Notes: a model not told the origin generated them from the sequence alone. Counted from the stretch's first letter, positions 25,100 through 33,254 are shown. The stretch: 54,113 nucleotides of DNA from Clostridia bacterium (GCA_017501145.1 JAFVXL010000085.1:1-54113); one strand, 5' to 3'. A program made the numbers and translations.

Positions 25100-27034
25100 A
25101 TGGAAAATAAGCAAAAATTCTACATTACTACTCCGCTTTATTATCCGAGTGGAAAAAGGCATTTGGGACACAGCTATACTACCGTTTGCTGCGACGCAAT
25201 CGCAAGATACAAGCGTCTTATGGGGTATGACGTATTTATGCTTACCGGTACGGACGAGCACGGCCAAAAGATTTATGAGCGCGCTACGGCGGCAGGCAAG
25301 CAGCCTAAGCAATTCGTTGACGAGCTTGTAGATAATATCAAAAAGCTTTGGGAGCTTTTGGACATAAAGTATGACAAGTTTATTCGAACAACCGACGATT
25401 ATCACGTTAAGAGCGTTCAGGATATATTTACTAAGCTTTATGAGCAAGGCGATATATACAAGGCTACCTACAAGGGCAAATATTGCACTCCCTGCGAGTC
25501 TTTTTGGACGGCTAGTCAGCTCAAGGACGGCAAATGTCCCGACTGCGGCAGAGAGGTTATTGATGCCGAAGAAGAAAGCTACTTCTTCCGCTTAAGCAAG
25601 TATAAAGAGCCTATCAAAAAGCTCCTTACCGAGACTGACTTCCTTGAGCCGAAGTCGAGAGTTAACGAAATGGTCAACAACTTCTTAACCGATCTTAATG
25701 ACCTTGCAGTTTCGCGAACCTCGGTCAAGTGGGGAATCCCTGTTCCGTTCGACACAAGACACTCCGTTTACGTGTGGATAGATGCGCTTACCAACTATAT
25801 CAACGCGCTTGGCTACAACAACGGCGAGGCGAATATGGACTATTGGCCGGCTGACCTTCATATGGTGGGCAAAGAAATAGTTAGATTCCACGCAATTATT
25901 TGGCCGGCAATTCTTATGGCACTTGGCGTGCCCATGCCCAAGAAGGTGTACGGACACGGCTGGATGCTTTTTGGCGGAGATAAGATGAGTAAATCTAAGG
26001 GCAACGTAGCAGACCCGTTTGTTTTGGCGGAGCGCTACGGAGTTGACTCGCTCAGATATTACCTTCTTAGAGAAATTCCGTTTGGCTCGGACGGCGTATA
26101 TACCGACGAGGCGTTTTTGATGAGAATCAACGCTGACCTTGTCAACGACCTTGGCAACTTGGTTAAGCGTACCGTATCTATGGCTAATCAATACTTTGGC
26201 GGCGTGGTTACTAGACCGAGTAATTTTACCGCAACCGACTATATAGATGCGGCTAACGAGCTTTATGTTAAGCTTGATGGCGCAATGAACAAATATTCTT
26301 GCTCGGATGCGCTCGAGGGAATTTTCGCTTTCGTGTCGGCTTCTAATAAGTATATTGACCTTAACGCTCCGTGGGCGCTCAACAAGGCGGGCGAAATGCA
26401 AAAGCTTAACGAGGTAATTTATAACTTGCTTGAAGGAATTAGGCTTATTTCAGGCGCATTATTGCCGTTTATACCGTTTGGCGCAGAGAAGATTTTTGGG
26501 GATATCGGAATTAGCGTTCCGACCTCGCTCAAAGGTGTCAATTTTGGCGATACCGTACAGTTTAAGGTAGGAGAAGGCCAGGTTCTTTATAAGCGACTTG
26601 ACGTTAAGAAGGAGCTTGACGAGCTTAATGCTCTAGCTAGCGCACCTATGGAAGAAAAGAAGGAGGAAAAGAAGGTGGAACAAAAGGTAGAAACAGTCGA
26701 AGAGGTTAAGAAAGAAATTTCGATAGACGAATTCTTTAATACACAGCTTAAGGTTGCCGAGGTTATCGCTTGCGAAAAGGTAGAGAAGGCTGACAAGCTC
26801 TTAAAGCTTACCGTCAAGGTGGGCGACGAAACGCGCACAGTTGTTAGCGGTATTGCTAAGAGCTACACGCCCGAGGAAATGGTCGGCAAGCAGGTTGTGC
26901 TTGTAGCTAACCTTAAGCCCGCAAAGCTCAGAGGAATAGTGAGCGAGGGTATGGTTCTTTGCGCAACCGATGGCGACAAGGTAGTGCTTGTTTCGCCTGA
27001 GAGAAAGGTAGATAGCGGCAGCGAGGTTTGCTAA
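25100..27034 (+). CDS. metG: Methionyl-tRNA synthetase with C-terminal tRNA-binding domain
   Basis: 644 residues. Class I synthetase signatures: HLGH at residues 21-24, a CxxC...CxxC zinc knuckle in the connective peptide (CTPCESF ... CPDCG, about 130-150) and KMSKS near 296. It charges tRNA-Met in the cytosol. The anticodon-binding helical domain follows. A Lys/Glu-rich linker near 515-540 leads to a C-terminal Trbp111-type OB fold (EVIACEKVEKADKLL, then LKPAKLRGIVSEGM), which dimerises and binds the tRNA elbow. The start has AAGGA about ten bases upstream. The tatD start codon overlaps its stop by one base, a common metG-tatD arrangement. Confidence 0.97.
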   Translation: MENKQKFYITTPLYYPSGKRHLGHSYTTVCCDAIARYKRLMGYDVFMLTGTDEHGQKIYERATAAGKQPKQFVDELVDNIKKLWELLDIKYDKFIRTTDDYHVKSVQDIFTKLYEQGDIYKATYKGKYCTPCESFWTASQLKDGKCPDCGREVIDAEEESYFFRLSKYKEPIKKLLTETDFLEPKSRVNEMVNNFLTDLNDLAVSRTSVKWGIPVPFDTRHSVYVWIDALTNYINALGYNNGEANMDYWPADLHMVGKEIVRFHAIIWPAILMALGVPMPKKVYGHGWMLFGGDKMSKSKGNVADPFVLAERYGVDSLRYYLLREIPFGSDGVYTDEAFLMRINADLVNDLGNLVKRTVSMANQYFGGVVTRPSNFTATDYIDAANELYVKLDGAMNKYSCSDALEGIFAFVSASNKYIDLNAPWALNKAGEMQKLNEVIYNLLEGIRLISGALLPFIPFGAEKIFGDIGISVPTSLKGVNFGDTVQFKVGEGQVLYKRLDVKKELDELNALASAPMEEKKEEKKVEQKVETVEEVKKEISIDEFFNTQLKVAEVIACEKVEKADKLLKLTVKVGDETRTVVSGIAKSYTPEEMVGKQVVLVANLKPAKLRGIVSEGMVLCATDGDKVVLVSPERKVDSGSEVC

Positions 27035-27801
27035 TGATAGACTCGCACGCGCATATCAACGACGATAAATACGACGTACAGCAAATTGCAAGTAGCATGA
27101 AGGCGGACGGGCTTAGCAAGATCGTAGTAGTAGGATACGACGTGCCCTCGTCAAAAAAGGCGCTCGAAATAGCTGATATGTACGACGATATTTATTGTGC
27201 GGTAGGCGTTCATCCGTCAGATTGCTCTACAATGACCGACGAGCATATAGACGAGCTTTTGAAAATGTGTGATCATCCCAAGACGGTGGCTTACGGTGAA
27301 ATAGGACTTGACTACTACTACGATCACGTAGATAGACAAACGCAAAGGGAAGCGCTTATACGCCAGCTACACGCAGTAAAGCAAAGTGCACTCCCGGCAG
27401 TATTTCACCTAAGAGATGCGTACGAGGATATGGAAAAAATTTTGCGCGCTCACGCGGACTGCTTAAAGGGCGGCGCGGTAATGCACTGCTTTTCGGGCTC
27501 TAAGGAAACAGCGTTAAAGTATGTGGATATGGGATTTTATATTTCGTTTTCGGGTACTATAACCTTCAAAAACGCGGTTAAATTTCCCGATATAATCAAG
27601 GCTGTGCCGCTTGACCGTATTTTGATAGAGACCGACTGTCCGTATCTTACGCCCGTACCGCATAGAGGCAAGCTCAACTATCCGGCTTACGTAAAGTACC
27701 AAGCGGAGAAAATAGCTGAGATTTTGGGTTTAGACGTAAGCGAAGTAGAACGCATTACTGAGCAAAACACGTATGACCTGTTTGCAAAACTAAAGAAATA
27801 A
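27034..27801 (+). CDS. tatD: TatD-family metal-dependent deoxyribonuclease
   Basis: 255 residues from the ATG at 27034, whose A is the last base of the metG stop. TIM-barrel amidohydrolase with metal ligands in MIDSHAHIN, GEIGLDYYYD, FHLRDAYEDM, HCFSGSKE and ETDCPYLTPVPHRGK. TatD proteins are Mg2+-dependent 3'-5' exonucleases/DNases linked to DNA repair and degradation of damaged DNA. The start is fixed by the TAATG overlap; an upstream TTG would lie inside metG. Confidence 0.95.
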   Translation: MIDSHAHINDDKYDVQQIASSMKADGLSKIVVVGYDVPSSKKALEIADMYDDIYCAVGVHPSDCSTMTDEHIDELLKMCDHPKTVAYGEIGLDYYYDHVDRQTQREALIRQLHAVKQSALPAVFHLRDAYEDMEKILRAHADCLKGGAVMHCFSGSKETALKYVDMGFYISFSGTITFKNAVKFPDIIKAVPLDRILIETDCPYLTPVPHRGKLNYPAYVKYQAEKIAEILGLDVSEVERITEQNTYDLFAKLKK

Positions 27802-27891
27802 CGCTACAATTAGCGTAAATCAAAAAATTTAGCGCTTTTTAGCGCGTTTATACTAAGGCTTTGACCTAATATAACTACAAGGAGAATAACA

Positions 27892-29118
27892 ATGGACAAA
27901 AAGTTAACACAGTACGCTGAGCTTATAATAAAGCAAGGCGTTAACCTTCAACGTGGCGAGCCGGTTGCAATTTCTGCGCCCATTTTGGCGGCAGATCTCG
28001 TTAGAGAGGTAGCAGACCAAGCATATAGAAACGGCGCACCCAAGGTAACAGTATTTTGGACGGACGGGGAGCTCAATAGACTTGCATACGACTATCAAAC
28101 TGAGGAAACTTTGGCGACTATTCCGCAATGGGTAGTAGATAGCCGTAACTATATCGTAGACACTAAGGCAGTTTATATCAACATTATTTCCGAGCAGCCT
28201 GATCTTATGAAGAATATCCCGCCCCAAAAGATTACCGTTGCAGGTAGAGCTACCAGCAAGGCGCTTGAGAGATTTAGAGAGTCCACCGGCTCTAACAACA
28301 CCCGTTGGTGCATAGTTGCATATCCCAACGTAGACTGGGCTAAAAAGATGTTCCCCGAGCTTAGCGATAAGGCGGCTTTAGAAAAGCAGTGGAAGTATCT
28401 TCATAAGACCATTCGTCTTGACAAGGCTGATCCGCTTGAGGCATGGCGCAGACACGCTAACAAGCTTGCTAAGCGCAGCAGATTCCTTAACCGCGCAAAA
28501 ATCGTTTCGTTCCACTATAAGAACAGCTTGGGAACTGACTTTACAATCGGTATGCCCAAGGGATACGTGTTTACGGGCGCAGTAGAAAAGGGCGGCGGAG
28601 GAGTTGACTTTACCGCTAATATGCCTACCGAAGAAGTATTCAGCTCGCCAGACCGTTATACCGCTAACGGAACGCTCGTAGCCTCCAAGCCGCTCGTTCG
28701 CGCAGGTGGAATTATGGAGAACTTTACTCTTACCTTCAAGGACGGCAAAATCGTGGATTATACCGCAGAGAAGGGCTACGAAACCCTTAAGGGAATTATC
28801 GAAACGGACGAAGGCTCTCACTATCTTGGCGAAATCGCGCTCGTTGGCTACAATTCGCCCATCCAAAACCTTAACGCTTTGTTCTTTAACACCTTGTTTG
28901 ACGAGAACGCATCTTGCCACTTTGCGATTGGTAGAGCGTTTCCCGGCTGTATCAAAAACGGCGACAAGATGAATAGAGAGCAGCTTGCTAAGGCAGGTCT
29001 TAACGATTCGCTTGAGCACGTTGACTTTATGGTAGGAACTCCTGACCTTAGCATCGTAGCTACCACCGAAAAGGGTGAGCAAATCGAAATCTTCAAGGAC
29101 GGCAACTGGGTTATTTAG
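27892..29118 (+). CDS. M29-family aminopeptidase (AmpS/PepS type)
   Basis: 408 residues with a clear AAGGAGA ribosome binding site. The sequence follows the thermophilic aminopeptidase family M29: an N-terminal GVNLQRGEPVAI, central GTDFTIGMPKGY, metal-site regions NMPTEEVFSSPDRYTANG and LGEIALVGYNSP, and the C-terminal AFPGCIKNGDKMNREQL and HVDFMVGTPDLSI. These are cytosolic, dinuclear-metal (Co/Zn) aminopeptidases that trim N-terminal residues from peptides. Length equals the family norm. It ends before a hairpin and is followed by a YwlG-family gene in the same direction. Confidence 0.94.
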   Translation: MDKKLTQYAELIIKQGVNLQRGEPVAISAPILAADLVREVADQAYRNGAPKVTVFWTDGELNRLAYDYQTEETLATIPQWVVDSRNYIVDTKAVYINIISEQPDLMKNIPPQKITVAGRATSKALERFRESTGSNNTRWCIVAYPNVDWAKKMFPELSDKAALEKQWKYLHKTIRLDKADPLEAWRRHANKLAKRSRFLNRAKIVSFHYKNSLGTDFTIGMPKGYVFTGAVEKGGGGVDFTANMPTEEVFSSPDRYTANGTLVASKPLVRAGGIMENFTLTFKDGKIVDYTAEKGYETLKGIIETDEGSHYLGEIALVGYNSPIQNLNALFFNTLFDENASCHFAIGRAFPGCIKNGDKMNREQLAKAGLNDSLEHVDFMVGTPDLSIVATTEKGEQIEIFKDGNWVI

Positions 29119-29138
29119 TAAAAAAACGTCTAACGTAT

Positions 29139-29171
29139 AAGCAAAATCCGATCATAAGGTCGGATTTTTGC
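29139..29171 (+). terminator. Hairpin between the aminopeptidase and ywlG-like genes
   Basis: AGCAAAATCCGA / TCGGATTTTTGCT with an internal bulge. The T run is short (five) and the next gene has its own ribosome binding site within 20 bases, so it may be a partial terminator. Confidence 0.6.
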
Positions 29172-29199
29172 TCTAATGACTAATTTAAGGAAGGTGTTT

Positions 29200-29742
29200 A
29201 TGGACAAGTTAACCGTAGAGGCAAAGAGCGTTATGCAAGAGCTTATAGCTAAGGCTAAGCTCGTTAAGGGCGATATAGTCGTAATTGGCTGTTCTACGAG
29301 CGAAATTCTCGGCTCAAAGATAGGCACTAATTCCAGTCCCGATACGGCTAAGGCGGTTTTTGAGGCTATGTATGATATAGCTAACCGTCACGGAATATAC
29401 TTAGCAGTTCAATGCTGCGAGCATCTTAACCGCGCAATCGTAATAGAGCGTGATGCTGCGCCTAATGCTGAGCGCGTTAACGTAATTCCGCAGCCTAAGG
29501 CGGGTGGCTCGTTCGCTACACAGGCGTACGCGCATTTTGCTCATCCAATAGTGGTAGAGGAAGTCAAGGCGGATGCAGGCATAGATATCGGTTCTACGCT
29601 TATAGGTATGCACCTAAAAAAGGTTGCCGTACCGGTAAGATTACAAAACAATGTTATAGGCGAGGCGACAATAGTGGCAGCTCGAACCCGTCCTAAGTTT
29701 ATAGGCGGAGTTAGAGCGGTATACGACCAAGAGCTTTTGTAA
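29200..29742 (+). CDS. YwlG/DUF436 (TIGR01440) family protein
   Basis: 180 residues from the ATG at 29200, chosen because AAGGAAGG lies just upstream; a start at 29176 would lie within the preceding hairpin region. The sequence shows VVIGCSTSEILGSKIG, an AVQCCEHLNRA motif with paired Cys and His, VNVIPQPKAGGSFATQAY and the C-terminal RTRPKFIGGVRAVYD, all typical of this small cytosolic Bacillota family of unknown function. In Bacillus ywlG is near glyA/ywlF; here it follows an aminopeptidase gene. Confidence 0.88.
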   Translation: MDKLTVEAKSVMQELIAKAKLVKGDIVVIGCSTSEILGSKIGTNSSPDTAKAVFEAMYDIANRHGIYLAVQCCEHLNRAIVIERDAAPNAERVNVIPQPKAGGSFATQAYAHFAHPIVVEEVKADAGIDIGSTLIGMHLKKVAVPVRLQNNVIGEATIVAARTRPKFIGGVRAVYDQELL

Positions 29743-29762
29743 GGAAAAATTTATAAATGCAG

Positions 29763-29797
29763 AAAAAAACGGCTTCTGGGTAAGAGCCGTTTTTTTG
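29763..29797 (+). terminator. Terminator after the ywlG-like gene
   Basis: AAAACGGCT / AGCCGTTTT stem around a ten-base loop, followed by a run of T residues. Confidence 0.88.
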
Positions 29798-29842
29798 TTA
29801 TTCTAAAGTATTATTAAATAAGCTTGGGGTTGGTAAGATGAA

Positions 29843-30043
29843 CTATTCTCGTCCAAGCAGGTAATCAACAGAAACGTCAAAAAGCTCGGCTATTTTAACG
29901 AGATTAGCAAGCGTTGGCTCGCTTTCGCCCTTTTCGTATCTAATATACGACGGCTGCTTAATGCCAAGATGCTCAGCTACTAAGCGTTGAGTATATTTCT
30001 TTTCTTTGCGTAAAGAATAAATTCTTTGTCTAAATATGTCCAT
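29843..30043 (-). CDS. XRE-family regulator, 66 aa
   Basis: A single helix-turn-helix domain filling the whole protein: FRQRIYSLRKEKKYTQRLVAEHLGIKQPSYIRYEKGESEPTL is the classic Cro/CI-type HTH_3 (split here as IYSLRKEKKYTQ and IKQPSYIRYEKGESEPT), ending FDVSVDYLLGRE. Such 66-residue proteins bind operator DNA as dimers. A weak AAGGA is about 11 bases upstream of the ATG. It lies 138 bases downstream of a second XRE gene on the same strand and next to the matrix-fibre operon, suggesting local control, by analogy with SinR/SlrR in Bacillus (inference). Confidence 0.87.
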   Translation of the reverse strand: MDIFRQRIYSLRKEKKYTQRLVAEHLGIKQPSYIRYEKGESEPTLANLVKIAELFDVSVDYLLGRE

Positions 30044-30181
30044 AATTTTGTACGTCCTTATAAAAATTTAACACAAGGCTGTTTTGTGTTGGTTTCTACT
30101 TAAGAAAAAGTATCTATAAAAAAGGGCAAGATACTCCTTAAAAAAATTATCAATAGCTAATAAAAGCACCAAAAAATTCAA

Positions 30182-30463
30182 TTATAAGCTGTCCAAGAAT
30201 TTCACGAGATGATGTTTTTGCTTTGGGGTAAGTTTTTTGGCTGCATCAAGTAGCTCATCTTGTCGATTTTCTATATCAAAAAAATCAACCAAGCTAATAC
30301 CCAGCGCGTCGCATATCATTTGCAGGTGGTCAACCGAAACTCCCGATTGTCCGAGTTCTATTCTTCGTAAGTGAGTTTGCGATACGTCAGCGATATTAGC
30401 AAGCTCATTTTGTGAGTAGCCTTGTTTTTCGCGAAGTTCTCTAATTCGCTTGCCTACGTTCAT
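30182..30463 (-). CDS. XRE-family regulator, 93 aa (SinR/SlrR-like position)
   Basis: The N-terminal 65 residues form an HTH_3 domain (VGKRIRELREKQGYSQNELA, VSQTHLRRIELGQSGVSVDH, LGISLVDFF). The C-terminal 25 residues (DELLDAAKKLTPKQKHHLVKF) form a short helical tail that could mediate dimer or partner contacts. GGAG lies eight bases before the ATG. It is transcribed divergently from the SipW/TasA-type operon, and its promoter is within 70 bases of a palindromic plus-strand promoter. In Bacillus an XRE protein, SinR, represses tapA-sipW-tasA; a similar role is inferred here, not shown. Confidence 0.87.
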   Translation of the reverse strand: MNVGKRIRELREKQGYSQNELANIADVSQTHLRRIELGQSGVSVDHLQMICDALGISLVDFFDIENRQDELLDAAKKLTPKQKHHLVKFLDSL

Positions 30464-30485
30464 AAAATTTTCTCCATATTAGGCT

Positions 30486-30514
30486 TATATAACTAATTTA
30501 CACTAAATTTACAA
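30486..30514 (-). promoter_or_regulatory. Promoter of the 93-residue XRE regulator
   Basis: On the minus strand TTGTAA (30509-30514), 17-base spacer, TATATA (30486-30491). The spacer contains a direct repeat (AATTTACA on the plus strand, near 30496 and 30507) that could be a binding site for an XRE protein. Confidence 0.55.
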
Positions 30515-30534
30515 TAAAATATAGTCTTATTTGC

Positions 30535-30570
30535 TTGCAATCTTAGTCATATAGTGCTATAATTATATGA
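30535..30570 (+). promoter_or_regulatory. Plus-strand promoter P1 with a palindrome centred on the -10
   Basis: TTGCAA (30535-30540), 17-base spacer, TATAAT (30558-30563). The -10 is framed by the perfect dyad TCATATA (30547-30553) / TATATGA (30564-30570), a plausible operator. It would give a leader of about 200 bases to the gene at 30771. Confidence 0.6.
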
Positions 30571-30698
30571 ACAAATATAGTTATAGTGGATAATTGCCAT
30601 ACAAAAAAGGCAAAAATGTTTACTAAACAATCGAAATTATCGCTAAAAACGAAAAATTTTTTAATTTCATAATGCATATTAGTCAAATAAAGTTTATC

Positions 30699-30728
30699 AC
30701 GTATACGAAATTCTTATACGTATATAAT
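30699..30728 (+). promoter_or_regulatory. Palindromic operator-like site next to a second -10 (P2)
   Basis: The 23-base dyad ACGTATACGAA-A-TTCTTATACGT (10 of 11 arms match) runs directly into TATAAT at 30723-30728. No good -35 is present at the right distance, so any promoter here would depend on a factor at the dyad or be weak. It lies 43 bases before the first gene of the matrix operon. The rest of 30571-30698 is AT-rich without further recognisable elements. Confidence 0.5.
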
Positions 30729-30770
30729 AGCAACTTGTAATACGAAGGATATCAAAATAAGGAGAAAAAT

Positions 30771-31571
30771 ATGGACGAGAACATTTTGCAGACGATAATC
30801 GTTGTGTTTATGCTTTTCTTGTGTTTGCTTTGCTTCTTCGCGGTGGTAGTAATCGTGCGTGATCTCATCGTAGAAAGCATTCGCAGCCGCAAGCAAGACG
30901 AGCAAGGACAGCCCCAATCGGCGACGGTACAACCCACCATCGTGGTACAACCGACAGTAACTTCGGTAGCTCCTGCGCCTGTGCAGCCTACGCCCGCGCC
31001 TATCCCCGAAGAACCTAAGGTAGAGCCTAAGGCTGAGGTTAAGGAAGATGTTAAAGAAGAGGTTAAAGAAGAGGTTTGCGCTGACGTAGAGAGTGATGAC
31101 GACAATGAAGTTGCCTTCTCGCGAACCGGACTTACGATCGAAGAAAAGTTTGCCGCGCTCCCAAGCGAGCTTAAGATGCACTTTAACGAGCTTGTGCGTC
31201 ACGTGCTTAGCAAGGACGGAATCAAGGAAATCAAGCACCCTAATTCGTACGACTACAAGGACGCGTCGTATAAGGTATTGCGTATATCCATTAAGCGTAA
31301 CGAAATCGTGTGTGACGTGTTCTTTATGGATAGAGAGCTGCTCAGCTACGCCAAAGAAACGGGCGTTAAGGTAAAGCAACCGCCCACAAAGATAAGGGTA
31401 GTAGATACCGACACCTTGTCAGTAGCAAAAGACGGCATAGACCGTGTTATTAAGCAAATAGCCGATGATAAGGAACGCAAAAAGGAGCTTGCGCGAGAAA
31501 AACGTCGTGAGCGCCGTAGGGCAGCGTCGGCAGCCGAGGTTGAGGTCGAGGAGCAGGTAAACAATGGATAA
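30771..31571 (+). CDS. Single-pass membrane protein with Pro/Glu-rich linker, first gene of the matrix operon
   Basis: 266 residues. Residues 5-32 are one membrane helix (ILQTIIVVFMLFLCLLCFFA) followed by a basic turn, so the rest is probably cytoplasmic. Residues 45-105 are a Gln/Pro/Val then Glu/Lys-rich linker (APAPVQPTPAPIPEEP, repeated EVKEEV). Residues 112-235 form a compact domain (EEKFAALPSELKMHFNELVR, SYDYKDASYKVLRISIKRNE) that I do not recognise, and the C-terminus is a highly basic then acidic helix (KKELAREKRRERRRA). It overlaps the first signal peptidase gene by 8 bases, so the two are translationally coupled. A scaffold or regulatory role for the secretion unit is inferred only from this. 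Confidence 0.75.
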   Translation: MDENILQTIIVVFMLFLCLLCFFAVVVIVRDLIVESIRSRKQDEQGQPQSATVQPTIVVQPTVTSVAPAPVQPTPAPIPEEPKVEPKAEVKEDVKEEVKEEVCADVESDDDNEVAFSRTGLTIEEKFAALPSELKMHFNELVRHVLSKDGIKEIKHPNSYDYKDASYKVLRISIKRNEIVCDVFFMDRELLSYAKETGVKVKQPPTKIRVVDTDTLSVAKDGIDRVIKQIADDKERKKELAREKRRERRRAASAAEVEVEEQVNNG

Positions 31572-32304
31572 AGAAGTTAAAGCAGCGTCGGCGGATAGAA
31601 CGAAAGCGAACAGAGAAAAAAGCTCTGTAAGCAAAGTCGTAAATATAATCTGCATAGTAGTTTGCGTAATACTTCTTCCTATACTTGTTTTTAACTGCGT
31701 GCTTATCGTAAAGGGACTAATCAATCCCGACGACGTTCCGCGAATCGGCAAATCCGCGCCGCTAATTGTATTAACAGAGTCTATGGACCCAACAATCAAG
31801 GCAGGTGACCTTATCATTTGCAAGCAGGTGGGAGTAGACGAAATTAAGGTTGGGGACGTAATATCGTTTTACGACCCGTCGCCATACGCGAATTCTTCTT
31901 CTATCGTGACTCATAGAGTAATAGAGATAGAGGTGGACCCGTGGACAGGCGAAATATTCTTTTGGACGCAAGGCGACAACAACAACAAAGCTGACGGCTT
32001 TGCTGTTCCGCAAGACAATCTAGTAGGATTATGGACGGGGACACGCATAGGTCTAATAGGCTATGTAGTAATGTTTATGCAGTCCACTTGGGGACTTATA
32101 ATTTGTATAGCTTTGCCGATTGCGGCAATCGTAGTATATGAAGTTCTTCGCCGCAAAAAGCAGGATAACGATAAGCAAAAGGATATTGATTCGCTCAAGG
32201 CTGAGCTTGCCGCGCTAAAAGCCGAAAGGACCGAAGGTGTCGAACAGGTCGCTGAGCAAGAAAGCTCTGACCAAGCCGACCAAGGCAAGGCTTCTGGTGG
32301 TTAG
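31564..32304 (+). CDS. sipW: SipW-type signal peptidase I (first copy)
   Basis: 246 residues. A membrane helix near residues 24-51, then the catalytic domain with the nucleophile Ser73 in TESMDPTI and His117 in IVTHRVIEI in place of the usual Lys, the Ser/His dyad that marks ER-type/SipW peptidases, and the box TQGDNNNKAD (135-144). A second membrane helix (LIICIALPIAAIVVYEVL) precedes a long Lys/Gln/Glu-rich tail that looks like a coiled coil. SipW cleaves leaders of TasA/TapA-type proteins in Bacillus. Directly downstream is a TasA-like gene with such a leader. The 40-residue cytoplasmic coiled tail is longer than in Bacillus SipW. Confidence 0.92.
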   Translation: MDKEVKAASADRTKANREKSSVSKVVNIICIVVCVILLPILVFNCVLIVKGLINPDDVPRIGKSAPLIVLTESMDPTIKAGDLIICKQVGVDEIKVGDVISFYDPSPYANSSSIVTHRVIEIEVDPWTGEIFFWTQGDNNNKADGFAVPQDNLVGLWTGTRIGLIGYVVMFMQSTWGLIICIALPIAAIVVYEVLRRKKQDNDKQKDIDSLKAELAALKAERTEGVEQVAEQESSDQADQGKASGG

Positions 32305-32325
32305 ATGCCATTATTACATAATTAG

Positions 32326-32458
32326 ATATTCTTCCCCGCAAAGCCACGTTCGCGGGTGAATATATATTGTCGCGGCTATGCGACTTTTACAAGCAAAAGG
32401 GCAGAATGCCCGACGATTTTATTCCCCGATAAGGGGAAGAAACCTATGCCGAAAGGCA
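32326..32458 (+). promoter_or_regulatory. Leader with five consecutive hairpins before the first TasA-like gene
   Basis: Between sipW and the first fibre gene five short hairpins follow each other: ATATTC/GAATAT enclosing CCCGC/GCGGG (32326-32363), GTCGC/GCGAC (32369-32384), GGGCA-GAA-TGCCC (32399-32411), TTCCCC/GGGGAA (32422-32438) and TGCC-GAAA-GGCA (32447-32458). The ribosome binding site AAAGGAG follows at once. None has a T tail, so they are more likely an mRNA-stabilising or regulatory leader than terminators. Confidence 0.65.
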
Positions 32459-32480
32459 AATAAATTAAAGGAGAAAAAAT

Positions 32481-33254
32481 ATGAAGAAAAACAAATTCTT
32501 AAAGATTGCCTGCGCTATGTTTGCGCTTTGCCTTATTACCACTTGCGTAATTGGCACTACGCTTGCTAAGTACACAACTGGTGGCAATGCAGCTGATAGC
32601 GCTCGTATTGCTAAATGGGGCGTAACGCTTGATATTGAAGGCGACGATATGTTCCATAACGAGTATACCGGCACAGGTAGCAACGTAACCGTTAAGTCCA
32701 GCGATGAACTTAAGCTTGTTGCTCCCGGAACAAGTGGCTCTGCTACCTTTAGTATTAGTGGAACTCCCGAAGTGGCAGTTCAAATCGATATAGTATTTAA
32801 CGGAGTAGATATCGTTTTACCTGCAGGAACTTACGCTGATTATACTACCGAAGATCCGGACGATACGTTTACGCTTAATGATGCTTACTATCCCGTTAAA
32901 TTTAAGCTTGAGCAAACCAACGCGGCTTATGCTGTAGGGGGCGACCCCGTAGTTATGACCGTTATTGAAAACGCTACTCTTGCACAGATCAAAGCGTTCC
33001 TTAGCGATTATGAAGGAAATGACGGTTACAGCGGAACACAGTATGCTCCCAACACTAACCTTGGCTCGTCCTTTACGCTTAGCTGGGAATGGGCTTATGG
33101 TGAGTATGCTGGAGCAGTAACCAACGAGGATAAGGCTGATACCTATCTTGCTAACCTTATGGCTGATGAAGCAACTTTTGCTGAAACAGGTAAAACTGGT
33201 TACGTTCTTGAAACAGAATACAGCATTTCTATCACTGTAACTCAAATTGACTAA
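32481..33254 (+). CDS. TasA/camelysin-like secreted fibre protein with SipW-cognate leader (paralog 1)
   Basis: 257 residues with the ribosome binding site AAAGGAGA. The leader is basic residues, a hydrophobic core (residues 8-28) and TTLAKYTTGG, then IAKWG at 43-47, which matches the SipW-dependent leader pattern. The mature part is beta-rich and acidic with the TasA-like core LVAPGTSGSATFSI (79-92), followed by YYPVKFKLEQ and SWEWAYG, and ends ISITVTQID. In Bacillus, TasA subunits assemble into extracellular fibres of the biofilm matrix by donating their N-terminal strand. Position right after sipW, as in tapA-sipW-tasA, supports this role. Three neighbours share the same core motifs. CalY/camelysin-type proteins are the nearest alternative. 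Confidence 0.82.
   Translation: MKKNKFLKIACAMFALCLITTCVIGTTLAKYTTGGNAADSARIAKWGVTLDIEGDDMFHNEYTGTGSNVTVKSSDELKLVAPGTSGSATFSISGTPEVAVQIDIVFNGVDIVLPAGTYADYTTEDPDDTFTLNDAYYPVKFKLEQTNAAYAVGGDPVVMTVIENATLAQIKAFLSDYEGNDGYSGTQYAPNTNLGSSFTLSWEWAYGEYAGAVTNEDKADTYLANLMADEATFAETGKTGYVLETEYSISITVTQID

Noticed and set aside
27802..27891. Short repeats of TTAGCG/AGCGC between tatD and the aminopeptidase gene
   Set aside because: They can form only weak hairpins without a T tract, and a clear promoter could not be placed, so I do not call a terminator or promoter here.
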